A DNA stretch of 64,000 bases, taken from positions 232,861 through 296,860 of the forward strand of contig NZ_AYZD01000011.1 in the NCBI RefSeq assembly GCF_001436755.1, read 5' to 3'. Position 1 is the stretch's first letter. Each line of letters starts with the position of its first letter. Shown in pieces: positions 1 through 7,245 of this stretch. The translations under genes and the position numbers were made by a program. The stretch comes from Liquorilactobacillus aquaticus DSM 21051 (GTDB lineage Bacteria; Bacillota; Bacilli; Lactobacillales; Lactobacillaceae). Under the pieces are notes generated by a model. That model made no database searches. It was not told the origin of the DNA and saw only the letters and a list, made by a program, of their open reading frames with translations.

Positions 1-978
1 ACTTCCAAGCTCTGCTCGACTCTCAAATGTTTCAGTAAACTTACTGGTTTCATCTCGCACGATTTCAGTCAACTTGGGATCATTATAGACAGCAGGATCC
101 CCGACGTACCAATTAATTTCAGCGTTTGTCCCATATGCTGAACTAACTTGTGAAACAACTTCTTCGAAACGAGACCGAATAAGCTCCCGCTCTTTTTTTT
201 CAAGTACTCGAACAGTTCCAGAAAATGCAGCAGTCTTAGGAAGAATATTCCAAGCAGTCCCTGCATGCAATTCTGTCACGCTTAAAACAGCACTGGAAGT
301 CGGCTCAATATTCCGACTAACTATTGTTTGCAGCGCTGTTACTATACTTGTCAACGCAACAATCACATCAGTCCCTTGATCAGGATGGGCAGCATGTGTC
401 GCAGTTCCCTTAATTACAACATCGAATTTATCAATTGATCCCGCCGTATAACCCGCACGTAGTCCAATATTACCAACTGGTTTGCCTGGCTTGACGTGCA
501 ATCCCAAAATAGCAGCTATCCCCTGGGCATGCCCAGCATGAATTACTTGAAGTGCTCCTTCATTTGCTTCCTCGGACGGCTGAAAAATAAAGCGAATCTT
601 CCCGCTAAAATCAATTGACTGATGCGTCAAAACATATGCTGCGCCCAAAAGTGACGTTATATGTATATCATGTCCACAAGCATGCATAACTCCTGCATTC
701 TGAGACGCAAATGCTAAGTTTGTTGTTTCCTGAACTGGCAATGCATCAATATCTGCCCGCAAGGCAACAGTCGGCCCGCTTTTACCAGAATCAAGTTCCG
801 CAATGACACCGGTTTTTAAACTTGTTTTCTTAAGCGGAATGCCCCATTCTGCTAACTTTGAGCGAATAAAAGTACTGGTTTCAAACTCATGATCAGACAG
901 TTCCGGATGTTGGTGCAAGTGGTGATAAGTTTCTATCAAAAAAGTCTGAATCTTTGCCGCATTTTCTACCTCTACCAT
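1..978 (-). CDS. M20 family amidohydrolase, 3' end cut by the window edge
   Basis: The reading frame opens with ATG at 978 behind AGGAGAAG and stays open to base 1, so 326 codons are visible and the C-terminus is missing. The translation carries M20 hallmarks: HQHPELS near residue 20, a metal-ligand stretch ALRADIDALP near residue 80, HACGHDIH, and FIFQPSEE. Family members are zinc or manganese peptidases and deacylases that remove acyl groups from amino acids or cysteine conjugates. In Bacillus subtilis related M20 deacylases sit beside cystine importers and release cysteine from N-acetyl-S-conjugates. As the last visible gene of a putative cysteine-regulated unit, a Cys-conjugate or N-acyl-Cys deacylase role is likely, but hippurate or N-acetyl-diaminopimelate activity cannot be excluded. 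Confidence 0.9.
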   Translation of the reverse strand, partial: MVEVENAAKIQTFLIETYHHLHQHPELSDHEFETSTFIRSKLAEWGIPLKKTSLKTGVIAELDSGKSGPTVALRADIDALPVQETTNLAFASQNAGVMHACGHDIHITSLLGAAYVLTHQSIDFSGKIRFIFQPSEEANEGALQVIHAGHAQGIAAILGLHVKPGKPVGNIGLRAGYTAGSIDKFDVVIKGTATHAAHPDQGTDVIVALTSIVTALQTIVSRNIEPTSSAVLSVTELHAGTAWNILPKTAAFSGTVRVLEKKERELIRSRFEEVVSQVSSAYGTNAEINWYVGDPAVYNDPKLTEIVRDETSKFTETFESRAELGS

Positions 979-1014
979 TCTATCTTCTCCTTGAATAAAC
1001 CTTTTTTTATATTG

Positions 1015-2040
1015 TCATTTGCCGTACACACGAGCAACCTTATTTACCCAACGTAACCGCTCATCATCTATCTTAAAGGGGACACTGCAGTCTGCCCCAA
1101 CAAGAAAACCTTTTGTTCCTGTTTCATTAATCAAATTACTAGTCGCCGCAATTAGTTCCTGCTGATCCGCCTTAAACAAAATATCCTTTTCTGTATTGGC
1201 AAAGCCACCCAAAACAGCTCGACCACCAAAAATTCGCTTCCCTTCTTCCAAGCTGACCTGCTCGATATGTGTTGCCCAATTTACCGCTTTAAACGGATAC
1301 TCTCGATAAGCGGTCAGATCATTACGCTTACCATCAAAGCCGCAAATATGCAAAAGATTATTATCTTTAACCTTCTGCGCCTGAGCGAGAAGGCTTAATT
1401 CGCTAGGTTTGATACTGTCTTCCCAATGTTTTAAAGTGATACCATTTCCTTGTGGCTGTTGAACACACAAGTATATTCCTTCGATTCCTGTTTCTCTCAA
1501 AAGCAGCTCAACAAGCAGTTTTAAATCGGTCGCTAGCTCCATAAGCGTTCGCTTAAATAAAGCTGGCTCTTCCCTAAAAAAACGATAAATTTTATTTGGA
1601 TCCCCATCAAGGATCTCAAAACGTAAACGAAGCTGATACCACGGTGAAAAAACATTGTAAAAACTCCCAATTTGGCCTTGATAGTGTGCCACAATTTGCT
1701 TGACCATGGCTGTTTGATCCATGATCCAAGGATCATCTGCAGACAATCGCTTGATTTTTTCGAGATCGCTTGCTGTATTCAATTCAACATCTAAAAGATT
1801 GGGAAGCAAAAAAAATCCATCGCTCATGATCTTAACAAAACCAGGATGTGTGTTATCATAAAACTGCTTTTGGGCCGCAATAACCCGGGAAATAGTCTTT
1901 TCATCACGATAACCAAAAACTTGCTGTTTTTCATTTTCTAAAAAATGATGCCAGAAACCGGCTAACATACCGTCTTGCGGCTCATTAGCATTATTAAGAG
2001 TAGCCAAGAGCTGCTCCCGTCGTTTATATTTTATTTTCAT
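1015..2040 (-). CDS. UroD-superfamily protein, not heme HemE
   Basis: This 341-residue protein has the TIM-barrel layout of the uroporphyrinogen decarboxylase/MtaA superfamily: an N-terminal segment with GFWHHF, a mid HICGFDG segment, GGFANTE near 285 and GADCSVP near 325. True HemE has an N-terminal R(Q)AGR active site that I cannot find here, and no heme genes are nearby. Cofactor-handling members of the superfamily transfer methyl groups to thiols, using a zinc site of His and Cys residues; HICG and ADCS could supply such ligands. It starts at ATG 2040 behind GAGGAAG, 128 bases after the ABC ATPase gene and 36 before the M20 gene. Substrate unknown; the sulfur context makes a thiol methyl or alkyl transfer conceivable, which is inference. 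Confidence 0.75.
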   Translation of the reverse strand: MKIKYKRREQLLATLNNANEPQDGMLAGFWHHFLENEKQQVFGYRDEKTISRVIAAQKQFYDNTHPGFVKIMSDGFFLLPNLLDVELNTASDLEKIKRLSADDPWIMDQTAMVKQIVAHYQGQIGSFYNVFSPWYQLRLRFEILDGDPNKIYRFFREEPALFKRTLMELATDLKLLVELLLRETGIEGIYLCVQQPQGNGITLKHWEDSIKPSELSLLAQAQKVKDNNLLHICGFDGKRNDLTAYREYPFKAVNWATHIEQVSLEEGKRIFGGRAVLGGFANTEKDILFKADQQELIAATSNLINETGTKGFLVGADCSVPFKIDDERLRWVNKVARVYGK

Positions 2041-2168
2041 TTAATAACTTCCTCAGCCTTTTCATCCAAATAACACTTACAATGTCTATCGTTATTGCCC
2101 TTGCCTGCCAGAGCCTTATTTTTTATATGATATCTAAATTCATAGTAAACTCGCAAAAACGTTCTTAA

Positions 2169-2921
2169 TCAATATTGAACAAGGGTTTCCGCCAGAAACT
2201 GCCGTGTTCGTTCTGCTCGTGGATTTTCAAAAACTGCCTGTGCCGTACCGCTTTCGACCACACGTCCTGCAACCATAAACACTATTTTGTTAGAGATTTC
2301 TTGTGCAAAACGCATTTGATGTGTCACAATAACCATTGTTGTCCCTTCATGAGCCAGTGAGCGCATTACCTGCAATACCTCACCCACAAGTTCTGGATCA
2401 AGTGCCGAAGTCGGCTCATCGAAAAAGATAACTTTAGGCTTCAATGCAATTGCCCGTGCAATTCCAACACGCTGCTGCTGACCGCCAGAAAGTTGAACCG
2501 GATACTGATCTTTATATTCTAAAAGTCCAACGCGCTCAAGCGCCTTTAGTGCTTCCGTCCGTGCTTCTTGTTTAGGCATCCTTTTGGCGGTCAACAGTCC
2601 CTCCATTACATTTTGAAGAGCCGTTTTATTATTGAATAGATTATAATTTTGAAAAACAAAACCAATACTCTGTCGCAATTTTTTTGTTTCCTGACGTGTT
2701 AATGCACTATAGTCTCCTTGAATATTCTCGAACTCGATTTTACCGCTATCAGCCGACTCAAGCGTTGTAATATTCCGTAAAAGTGTCGTTTTTCCGGCAC
2801 CACTTGGACCAATAATAGTGATAACATCTCCTTTTTTAACATCGAGATCAATTCCCTTTAAAATTTCATTTTCTGCATAACTTTTTTTAAGTCCTCTGAT
2901 TTTTAACATTTGAACATTCAT
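2169..2921 (-). CDS. Polar amino acid ABC transporter ATPase (cystine-type)
   Basis: A 250-residue nucleotide-binding subunit with Walker A GPSGAGKTT near residue 38, Q-loop FVFQNYNLF, signature LSGGQQQR near 145, Walker B VIFFDEPTSALD near 163 and switch His in VTHQ near 200. This is the GlnQ/TcyC/TcyN type that powers import of polar amino acids. Its ATG follows the upstream permease stop by four bases, with AAGGATG as ribosome binding site, so the two are translationally coupled. The protein contains no cysteine, like the three other subunits, which suits expression during cysteine shortage. Specificity for cystine or a cysteine derivative is inferred from the leader peptide and neighbours. 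Confidence 0.92.
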   Translation of the reverse strand: MNVQMLKIRGLKKSYAENEILKGIDLDVKKGDVITIIGPSGAGKTTLLRNITTLESADSGKIEFENIQGDYSALTRQETKKLRQSIGFVFQNYNLFNNKTALQNVMEGLLTAKRMPKQEARTEALKALERVGLLEYKDQYPVQLSGGQQQRVGIARAIALKPKVIFFDEPTSALDPELVGEVLQVMRSLAHEGTTMVIVTHQMRFAQEISNKIVFMVAGRVVESGTAQAVFENPRAERTRQFLAETLVQY

Positions 2922-2925
2922 CTCC

Positions 2926-3687
2926 TCATCCTTGTGCTGGTGAACGCCTCTTATCAGTTGTAACAGAGATCAGTTGTTCTTTATTGCTGTAGTGTCGCTT
3001 CTTTACTTGTTTACGATAACGTCCGAAATATAGTTCTAGTGATTTGAAAATGAGCTCAGCAGCATAACTAATTATCAAGTAATAGACCCACAGCACAAGA
3101 TATGCCTCTAAGAAACTGTAATTAAAAGCAGCTTCTGTCTTGGCAATCGCCGTAATATCCTTGACGGACATAATAAAAGCCAAAGCCGAATTTTTAACCA
3201 ACCCCAGCGTTATATTGGTTAAGTTAGGAAGAGCTGAAACAAGTGCCTGCGGCAAAATAATACGCCTGAAAATTTGGCTTGATGTCATTCCAACCATAGT
3301 TCCTGCTTCATATTGCCCACGATCAACGGTCTGCAGTGCAGAACGAAATACTTCTGTTAGACTTGCGACAGCATTAATCGTAAAAACAATATAAGCGTAA
3401 TTAATAGGATCAATGGCAAAAGCCGACTTGCCAATAAAGCTCGCCAGCAAACTGGGAAAAGCACTGTAAACAATCAGAATTTGCGCAATGATTGGGGTTC
3501 CACGTATAAAAGAAACATATAGTTTAACAAATTGATTGCCACCCTTAACACTGTATAATCGTAATAATGCAAAAACAAAACTGATTGGTAAAGCAAGAAT
3601 CAGTGATACAATTACGATTTCAAGTGTTACTGGAACACCCTTAATCGTTGCTTTAGCCACTTGGAGCATAAAATCTGTATTCAACAT
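2926..3687 (-). CDS. Amino acid ABC transporter permease
   Basis: A 253-residue inner-membrane permease of the HisM/TcyL-TcyM family. It has about five hydrophobic segments and the cytoplasmic EAA loop (QYEAGTMVGMTSSQIFRRI, then LPQA) that docks on the ATPase. The RGTPIIAQI motif near residue 63 is typical of polar amino acid permeases. A perfect GGAGGAGG lies eight bases before the ATG at 3687. It pairs with the second permease gene immediately upstream. The C-terminal tail after residue 225 is basic and longer than usual. There are no cysteine residues. Confidence 0.92.
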   Translation of the reverse strand: MLNTDFMLQVAKATIKGVPVTLEIVIVSLILALPISFVFALLRLYSVKGGNQFVKLYVSFIRGTPIIAQILIVYSAFPSLLASFIGKSAFAIDPINYAYIVFTINAVASLTEVFRSALQTVDRGQYEAGTMVGMTSSQIFRRIILPQALVSALPNLTNITLGLVKNSALAFIMSVKDITAIAKTEAAFNYSFLEAYLVLWVYYLIISYAAELIFKSLELYFGRYRKQVKKRHYSNKEQLISVTTDKRRSPAQG

Positions 3688-3705
3688 ATGTCTAACCTCC
3701 TCCGA

Positions 3706-4404
3706 TCAGATACTGATTGACTGCCTTTTCTTCTGATAAGCTTTTTCTGACAGGGCGACAACACGTCCAATTGCCAGTGACAAGGCCCAATAAATCAATG
3801 CCAGTGATCCATATGTCTGCCATGCATATCCGCCTGAGTTGTTCGAAACAATCATTTGCGACTTAGCAACCATATCAACAACCCCAATCGTAAATGTCAA
3901 AGATCCTTCTTTCAGAAGATTAATAAGTGCGGTTGCATAATTAGGCAAGGCAACCACTGTTGCTTGCGGCAAAATAATGCGATAGAATATTTGAAATTTA
4001 TTCATTCCAACCATTATTCCCGCCTCATATTGACCTTTATCGATCGATAAGTACGCAGATCGCATGATTTCTGCGACCGGTGCTGAGAACAAAAGGGTTA
4101 AGGCGATTATGACGAAATAAATGCGGTTCCATCCTTCAATATTTATCTTAAAAAAATTGGCAGTGATGAACGGCAAACCATAATACACCAAAAAAATCAT
4201 AATAATTGGAGGAGTTGCGCGGACAATGCTGATGTAACCGGCTACGATTCCACGCAATATTCTACTAGAACCGATCTTCCCCAATGTTAATATCAAACCA
4301 ATAAAACTTCCCAAGACAAGGGCAGACACCGAAACTGTTAAAGTGATATTAATGACAGGCAGCAGCTGTAATAGAAAATTACCAATCAATTCAAAATTTC
4401 TCAT
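3706..4404 (-). CDS. Amino acid ABC transporter permease
   Basis: A 232-residue permease homologous to the next gene in the unit, with RATPPIIMI near residue 60 and an EAA loop (QYEAGIMVGMNKFQIFYRI). The two permeases probably form a heterodimer, as in TcyLM of Bacillus. Start ATG 4404 follows GGGAGGAGG. It lies 26 bases after the binding-protein gene. It contains no cysteine. Confidence 0.92.
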   Translation of the reverse strand: MRNFELIGNFLLQLLPVINITLTVSVSALVLGSFIGLILTLGKIGSSRILRGIVAGYISIVRATPPIIMIFLVYYGLPFITANFFKINIEGWNRIYFVIIALTLLFSAPVAEIMRSAYLSIDKGQYEAGIMVGMNKFQIFYRIILPQATVVALPNYATALINLLKEGSLTFTIGVVDMVAKSQMIVSNNSGGYAWQTYGSLALIYWALSLAIGRVVALSEKAYQKKRQSISI

Positions 4405-4430
4405 TTCTATCCTCCTCCCATCTAATTTTG

Positions 4431-5288
4431 CTATTTAAATGTCTTATTCAACAGTTTGAAGTTATCCTGACCATAATACTTTTCTGAGAGCTGCTTAGCC
4501 TGACCAGAAGCAATAACTTGTTTAATAGCTTTATCATAGGCTTTGGCCAATTTAGTTTCACTCTTGTTAAACAACGGATATGTTTTTATTCCACCCAAAG
4601 TCACATATGTCAGTTTGTCTTTCAAGTCAGCGTTCGCCCCATTTTTCTTTTTTACATTTGCTTCAAACATTGGTCGAATTGCGAAAAAGGCATCGTAGCG
4701 ACCCTCGTTAACCCATTTCAAGGCATCTGAGACTACGAATGTATCTGCACTGCCTAACTTGATCTTTGGACTGTGTTTTTTATTATAATTAGCAATCACC
4801 CCGTATTGCCCATTCTGCGGTGCAATTGGTACAAGTTTTCCCTTATTTTTTGCTAATTTACCAAGAGTATTGTACTTAGACTTATCTGTCGTTCTAACAA
4901 CAAAACCGGAATCGCTCACCCCAAAGTAATTTTTAGGAAAAAGATACGCTTTTGCACGATCTTTAGTATAAAAAATATTCTTTATTCCAACATCGTATTT
5001 GCCGCTTTTGACACCAATTAAAACATCATCATCGCTTGTACCGATATATTTGAATTTATACTGCGGAAGTTTTTTGTCAATTGCTTTCATAATTGCAACA
5101 TCATACCCATCGCCTTGCTTTTTTGCATTCTGATATGTGATTGGATAGTTTGTCGTTGCATATGCAACTTTAATTGTTTTAACTTTTGCCGCATCCACCC
5201 TGTCTATCTTTCCTACAAATAAACCGCCTACCGTTATCCCAAGAGCAAAAGCTAAAAGCATACGACTTTTCAATCTGTTTATTTTCAT
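4431..5288 (-). CDS. Extracellular amino-acid-binding protein, without lipobox
   Basis: A 285-residue family 3 solute-binding protein. An N-terminal basic stretch and hydrophobic segment (residues about 9-27) form a signal or anchor. The mature part follows the PBP fold, with IKVAYATTNYPITYQ at the start, DGYDVAIMKAI near 62 and GKYDVGIKNI near 97. The usual lipobox cysteine is absent, and the whole protein has no cysteine; it may be held by an uncleaved N-terminal helix or released. It begins the transporter block after the VOC gene and is followed by two permeases and the ATPase. Ligand is unproven; cystine or a cysteine derivative fits the Cys-rich leader upstream. Confidence 0.9.
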   Translation of the reverse strand: MKINRLKSRMLLAFALGITVGGLFVGKIDRVDAAKVKTIKVAYATTNYPITYQNAKKQGDGYDVAIMKAIDKKLPQYKFKYIGTSDDDVLIGVKSGKYDVGIKNIFYTKDRAKAYLFPKNYFGVSDSGFVVRTTDKSKYNTLGKLAKNKGKLVPIAPQNGQYGVIANYNKKHSPKIKLGSADTFVVSDALKWVNEGRYDAFFAIRPMFEANVKKKNGANADLKDKLTYVTLGGIKTYPLFNKSETKLAKAYDKAIKQVIASGQAKQLSEKYYGQDNFKLLNKTFK

Positions 5289-5306
5289 GAATTTATTCCA
5301 TCCTTT

Positions 5307-6077
5307 TTAAAAGTTAAACACAACTTTGTCTATTTTGATTGTTTGATTCCGCAACTCCTCATTTGCACCTGTGAACTCCAAACTTGTTAAGTGATTCTGT
5401 GACCCTTGCACAAATCTGAGCTGACGCCCATTAAGCTCGATCAATGCTGTTTTGCTGTCCGTTTTCACGGGCAACTGCAGCAGCTCACCCAGTTTTCCAG
5501 CTATAACTTGTGGTTCAGCAACCTCGAATTCGGCTGCCAAAACTTTTAAATTACCTGCGGGATGGTCAACGATCAGACCTTGTTTAGTCAGCTCTGCCAA
5601 ACGATTCTCGTCATTTCCTGCCCATTGAATAAAGAAAGGATAGGGCAGATCAGGTGCAAGATAATCATTGATGAAGAAGATTTTCCAACTGATCAGCTGT
5701 CCGTGCGGATCTAAACGTTGCCCTTCTTCAATCTCGCTGACTAAAACATCTTTTTCTTTCAAACGCTGGTGGGTCTTTTCAATATCGTTCGAACGAATAG
5801 CAATCGTGTTAAAGCGCTGAGTACCCGCTATATAGTCTTGAATTGCGTCATAAACGGCTGACCCATCTGTGCGTTTAACGGTTCGTGCGCTTTTTTTGTC
5901 CGCAACGGTAATTAATTCAATATAGTTTAGTCCAAAATATCCCAGCGCGTTTCCCGTTCCCCAGCGTTTGTGTTCCCCTCCATGTTCAAAAACAATTCCT
6001 TTTTTCTTAAATACTTTGATTGCTGCATTCAGGTCAGTAATATTGACCATTGTATGATCCCAATTAAGTTCTACCAT
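5307..6077 (-). CDS. VOC (Glyoxalase_3-like) protein
   Basis: A 256-residue protein starting WDHTMVNITDL, the typical opening of VOC-superfamily proteins, with a second half beginning LKVLAAEFEVAE. The start was set at ATG 6077, one base after the stop of the preceding gene and behind GAAGAAGGG; an upstream in-frame ATG at 6155 lies inside the neighbouring gene and has no ribosome site. VOC proteins are metal-dependent lyases, isomerases, dioxygenases or binding proteins, and this subgroup has no assigned reaction. Tight coupling to the P5C-reductase-like gene suggests the same substrate pathway. It has no cysteine. Confidence 0.8.
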   Translation of the reverse strand: MVELNWDHTMVNITDLNAAIKVFKKKGIVFEHGGEHKRWGTGNALGYFGLNYIELITVADKKSARTVKRTDGSAVYDAIQDYIAGTQRFNTIAIRSNDIEKTHQRLKEKDVLVSEIEEGQRLDPHGQLISWKIFFINDYLAPDLPYPFFIQWAGNDENRLAELTKQGLIVDHPAGNLKVLAAEFEVAEPQVIAGKLGELLQLPVKTDSKTALIELNGRQLRFVQGSQNHLTSLEFTGANEELRNQTIKIDKVVFNF

Positions 6078-6078
6078 T

Positions 6079-6885
6079 TTAACCCTTCTTCCCCAATTCA
6101 GTTGTTCGCTGCACAGCCGCCAATACTGCATTCTGAATTCCAGCTGCAAAACCACTGGCGTCTATTTCATGCTGAGCATTAATTCCGACCCCGCCAGCAG
6201 AATTATTGATGTCTAACAACTCATATGGATGTTTACCTGTCAGTTCAAGAAACTTAGCTGCTCCCTTCAAATTCTCAAGCGCAATCGCATTGGCTTGTTT
6301 ACGTGAAAGGCCACTGAGTACGCCCGCATTCGTCAAAGCAATGTAAAAATTATAGACATAATTAGGACCGCAAACCGCATAACCTGTATAAAGATCGATC
6401 TGTTCTTCTGGAATGAAATCAACTTTGCCGAAACTTTCCAAAAAGGGTGTCACTAGCTCACGTTCAGCTCTTTCCCCAAGAGTAACTCCAGAATATCCGT
6501 AGCCTGTGTCTGTTAGGGTGTTAGGGATAATACGCGTAAATGCAATTTCTGTATTGCTTGCTGTTTGAAGCTGAGTCAATGTCACTCCCGCGATAATTGA
6601 AATGACCTGTGCTGATACTTCAGCAGCTCCAATTTGTGCCGTTATTTTTTCCCAATCATCCTGAGGACGAACGCCCAGCAGAACGATCTCAGCTGATTTC
6701 AGTTTCTTCTCGTTAATCGTTGTCTGTGCATCAACTCCATAATTTTCATGCAGATAGTTGACTCTCTTCTCTGAAACATCCGTTACTACAGTTGCTTCTG
6801 GTTCTATAATTTTGTTTCTCAATGCTGCCCGTAAAATCGCCTCGACCATTTGTCCTCCACCAATTGCATAAACTGTGACTGTCAT
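6079..6885 (-). CDS. Pyrroline-5-carboxylate reductase-family protein, atypical
   Basis: A 268-residue member of the ProC family. The N-terminal Rossmann motif is AIGGGQMVEAIL, followed by LLGVRPQDD near residue 92, RIIPNT near 140 and CGPNYVYNFYIAL near 190. In housekeeping ProC the last domain carries DxVtSPGGTT; here the same place reads DINNSAGGVGI, so the substrate pocket is altered. The start is ATG 6885 (an adjacent TTG exists) behind GGAGGAG. It is the first enzyme after a Cys-rich leader and terminator, far from any proline genes. ProC-type enzymes also act on thiazolidine-4-carboxylate, the sulfur analogue of proline, so a role in cysteine salvage is possible but inferred. Confidence 0.8.
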   Translation of the reverse strand: MTVTVYAIGGGQMVEAILRAALRNKIIEPEATVVTDVSEKRVNYLHENYGVDAQTTINEKKLKSAEIVLLGVRPQDDWEKITAQIGAAEVSAQVISIIAGVTLTQLQTASNTEIAFTRIIPNTLTDTGYGYSGVTLGERAERELVTPFLESFGKVDFIPEEQIDLYTGYAVCGPNYVYNFYIALTNAGVLSGLSRKQANAIALENLKGAAKFLELTGKHPYELLDINNSAGGVGINAQHEIDASGFAAGIQNAVLAAVQRTTELGKKG

Positions 6886-6925
6886 CAATATTCTCCTCCC
6901 GATTCTTTCATAGTCTTTACATGCG

Positions 6926-6964
6926 ACAAAAAGAACCAGCGATCTACGCAGACCGCTGGTTCTT
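6926..6964 (-). terminator. Intrinsic terminator (attenuator) between leader peptide and structural genes
   Basis: On the minus strand AAGAACCAGCG pairs with CGCTGGTTCTT, extended inward by three more pairs, and is followed directly by TTTTT. It lies about 45 bases after the leader ORF stop and about 40 before the first enzyme start. A position between promoter and genes makes it an attenuator rather than a gene end. The left arm can alternatively pair with GTTGGT (6996-7001) stacked on a TCTTC/GAAGA hairpin (6961-6973), a plausible antiterminator. Confidence 0.85.
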
Positions 6965-7008
6965 CATCGAAGATATATTAAGATTGTGTTGTCCGACCAA
7001 CTACACTC

Positions 7009-7146
7009 CTAAACCACTCTCCAATTTAGATTTCCACACCAATCTACGTTTTTAAGTACACCAAAACACATGTTACACATTGCGCAACATGAACTAACAC
7101 TCATACACATGACTTGTTGTTTGTAGTTTGTGTTTTGGTTCAACAT
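7009..7146 (-). CDS. Cys/Met-rich leader peptide, 45 residues
   Basis: ATG 7146 stands ten bases after a clear AAGGAG site and opens a 45-codon frame ending TAG at 7009. Cysteine codons are at 14, 20, 21, 24, 27 and 37, with methionine at 1, 13, 15, 23 and 26; the core reads CMSVSSCCAMCNMCF. Nothing about it suggests a stable protein. It lies between a consensus promoter and an intrinsic terminator. An 11-base exact inverted repeat (7060-7070 with 7129-7139) places the Cys codons in the loop of a long stem, to which bases just before the ATG add further pairs. I infer that scarcity of charged tRNA-Cys stalls the ribosome here and changes the downstream fold. The ORF was found by reading; it is too short for usual gene callers. 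Confidence 0.8.
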   Translation of the reverse strand: MLNQNTNYKQQVMCMSVSSCCAMCNMCFGVLKNVDWCGNLNWRVV

Positions 7147-7199
7147 AGATTTGTGCTCCTTCTTAATTAAATAAAATTTAATCTTCTAATATTTCTTTA

Positions 7200-7228
7200 A
7201 TAGTACATGGTGGATATTCGATTGTCAA
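7200..7228 (-). promoter_or_regulatory. Consensus promoter of the Cys-leader operon
   Basis: On the minus strand TTGACA (7223-7228) and TACTAT (7200-7205) are separated by 17 bases. The site sits just past the stop of the preceding PLP enzyme gene. It would start a leader RNA of about 310 bases ahead of the first enzyme gene. Confidence 0.8.
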
Positions 7229-7245
7229 TAATTTATTGAGAAAAA

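Noticed and set aside
1015..2040. Heme biosynthetic HemE
   Set aside because: The N-terminal Arg motif of HemE is missing, similarity is only at superfamily level, and no heme genes are nearby.
6889..7245. T-box or SAM/SMK riboswitch before the sulfur operon
   Set aside because: No T-box sequence (GGGTGGNACCGCG type), no specifier-loop landmarks and no SAM-box core were found; the Cys-codon ORF explains the leader better.
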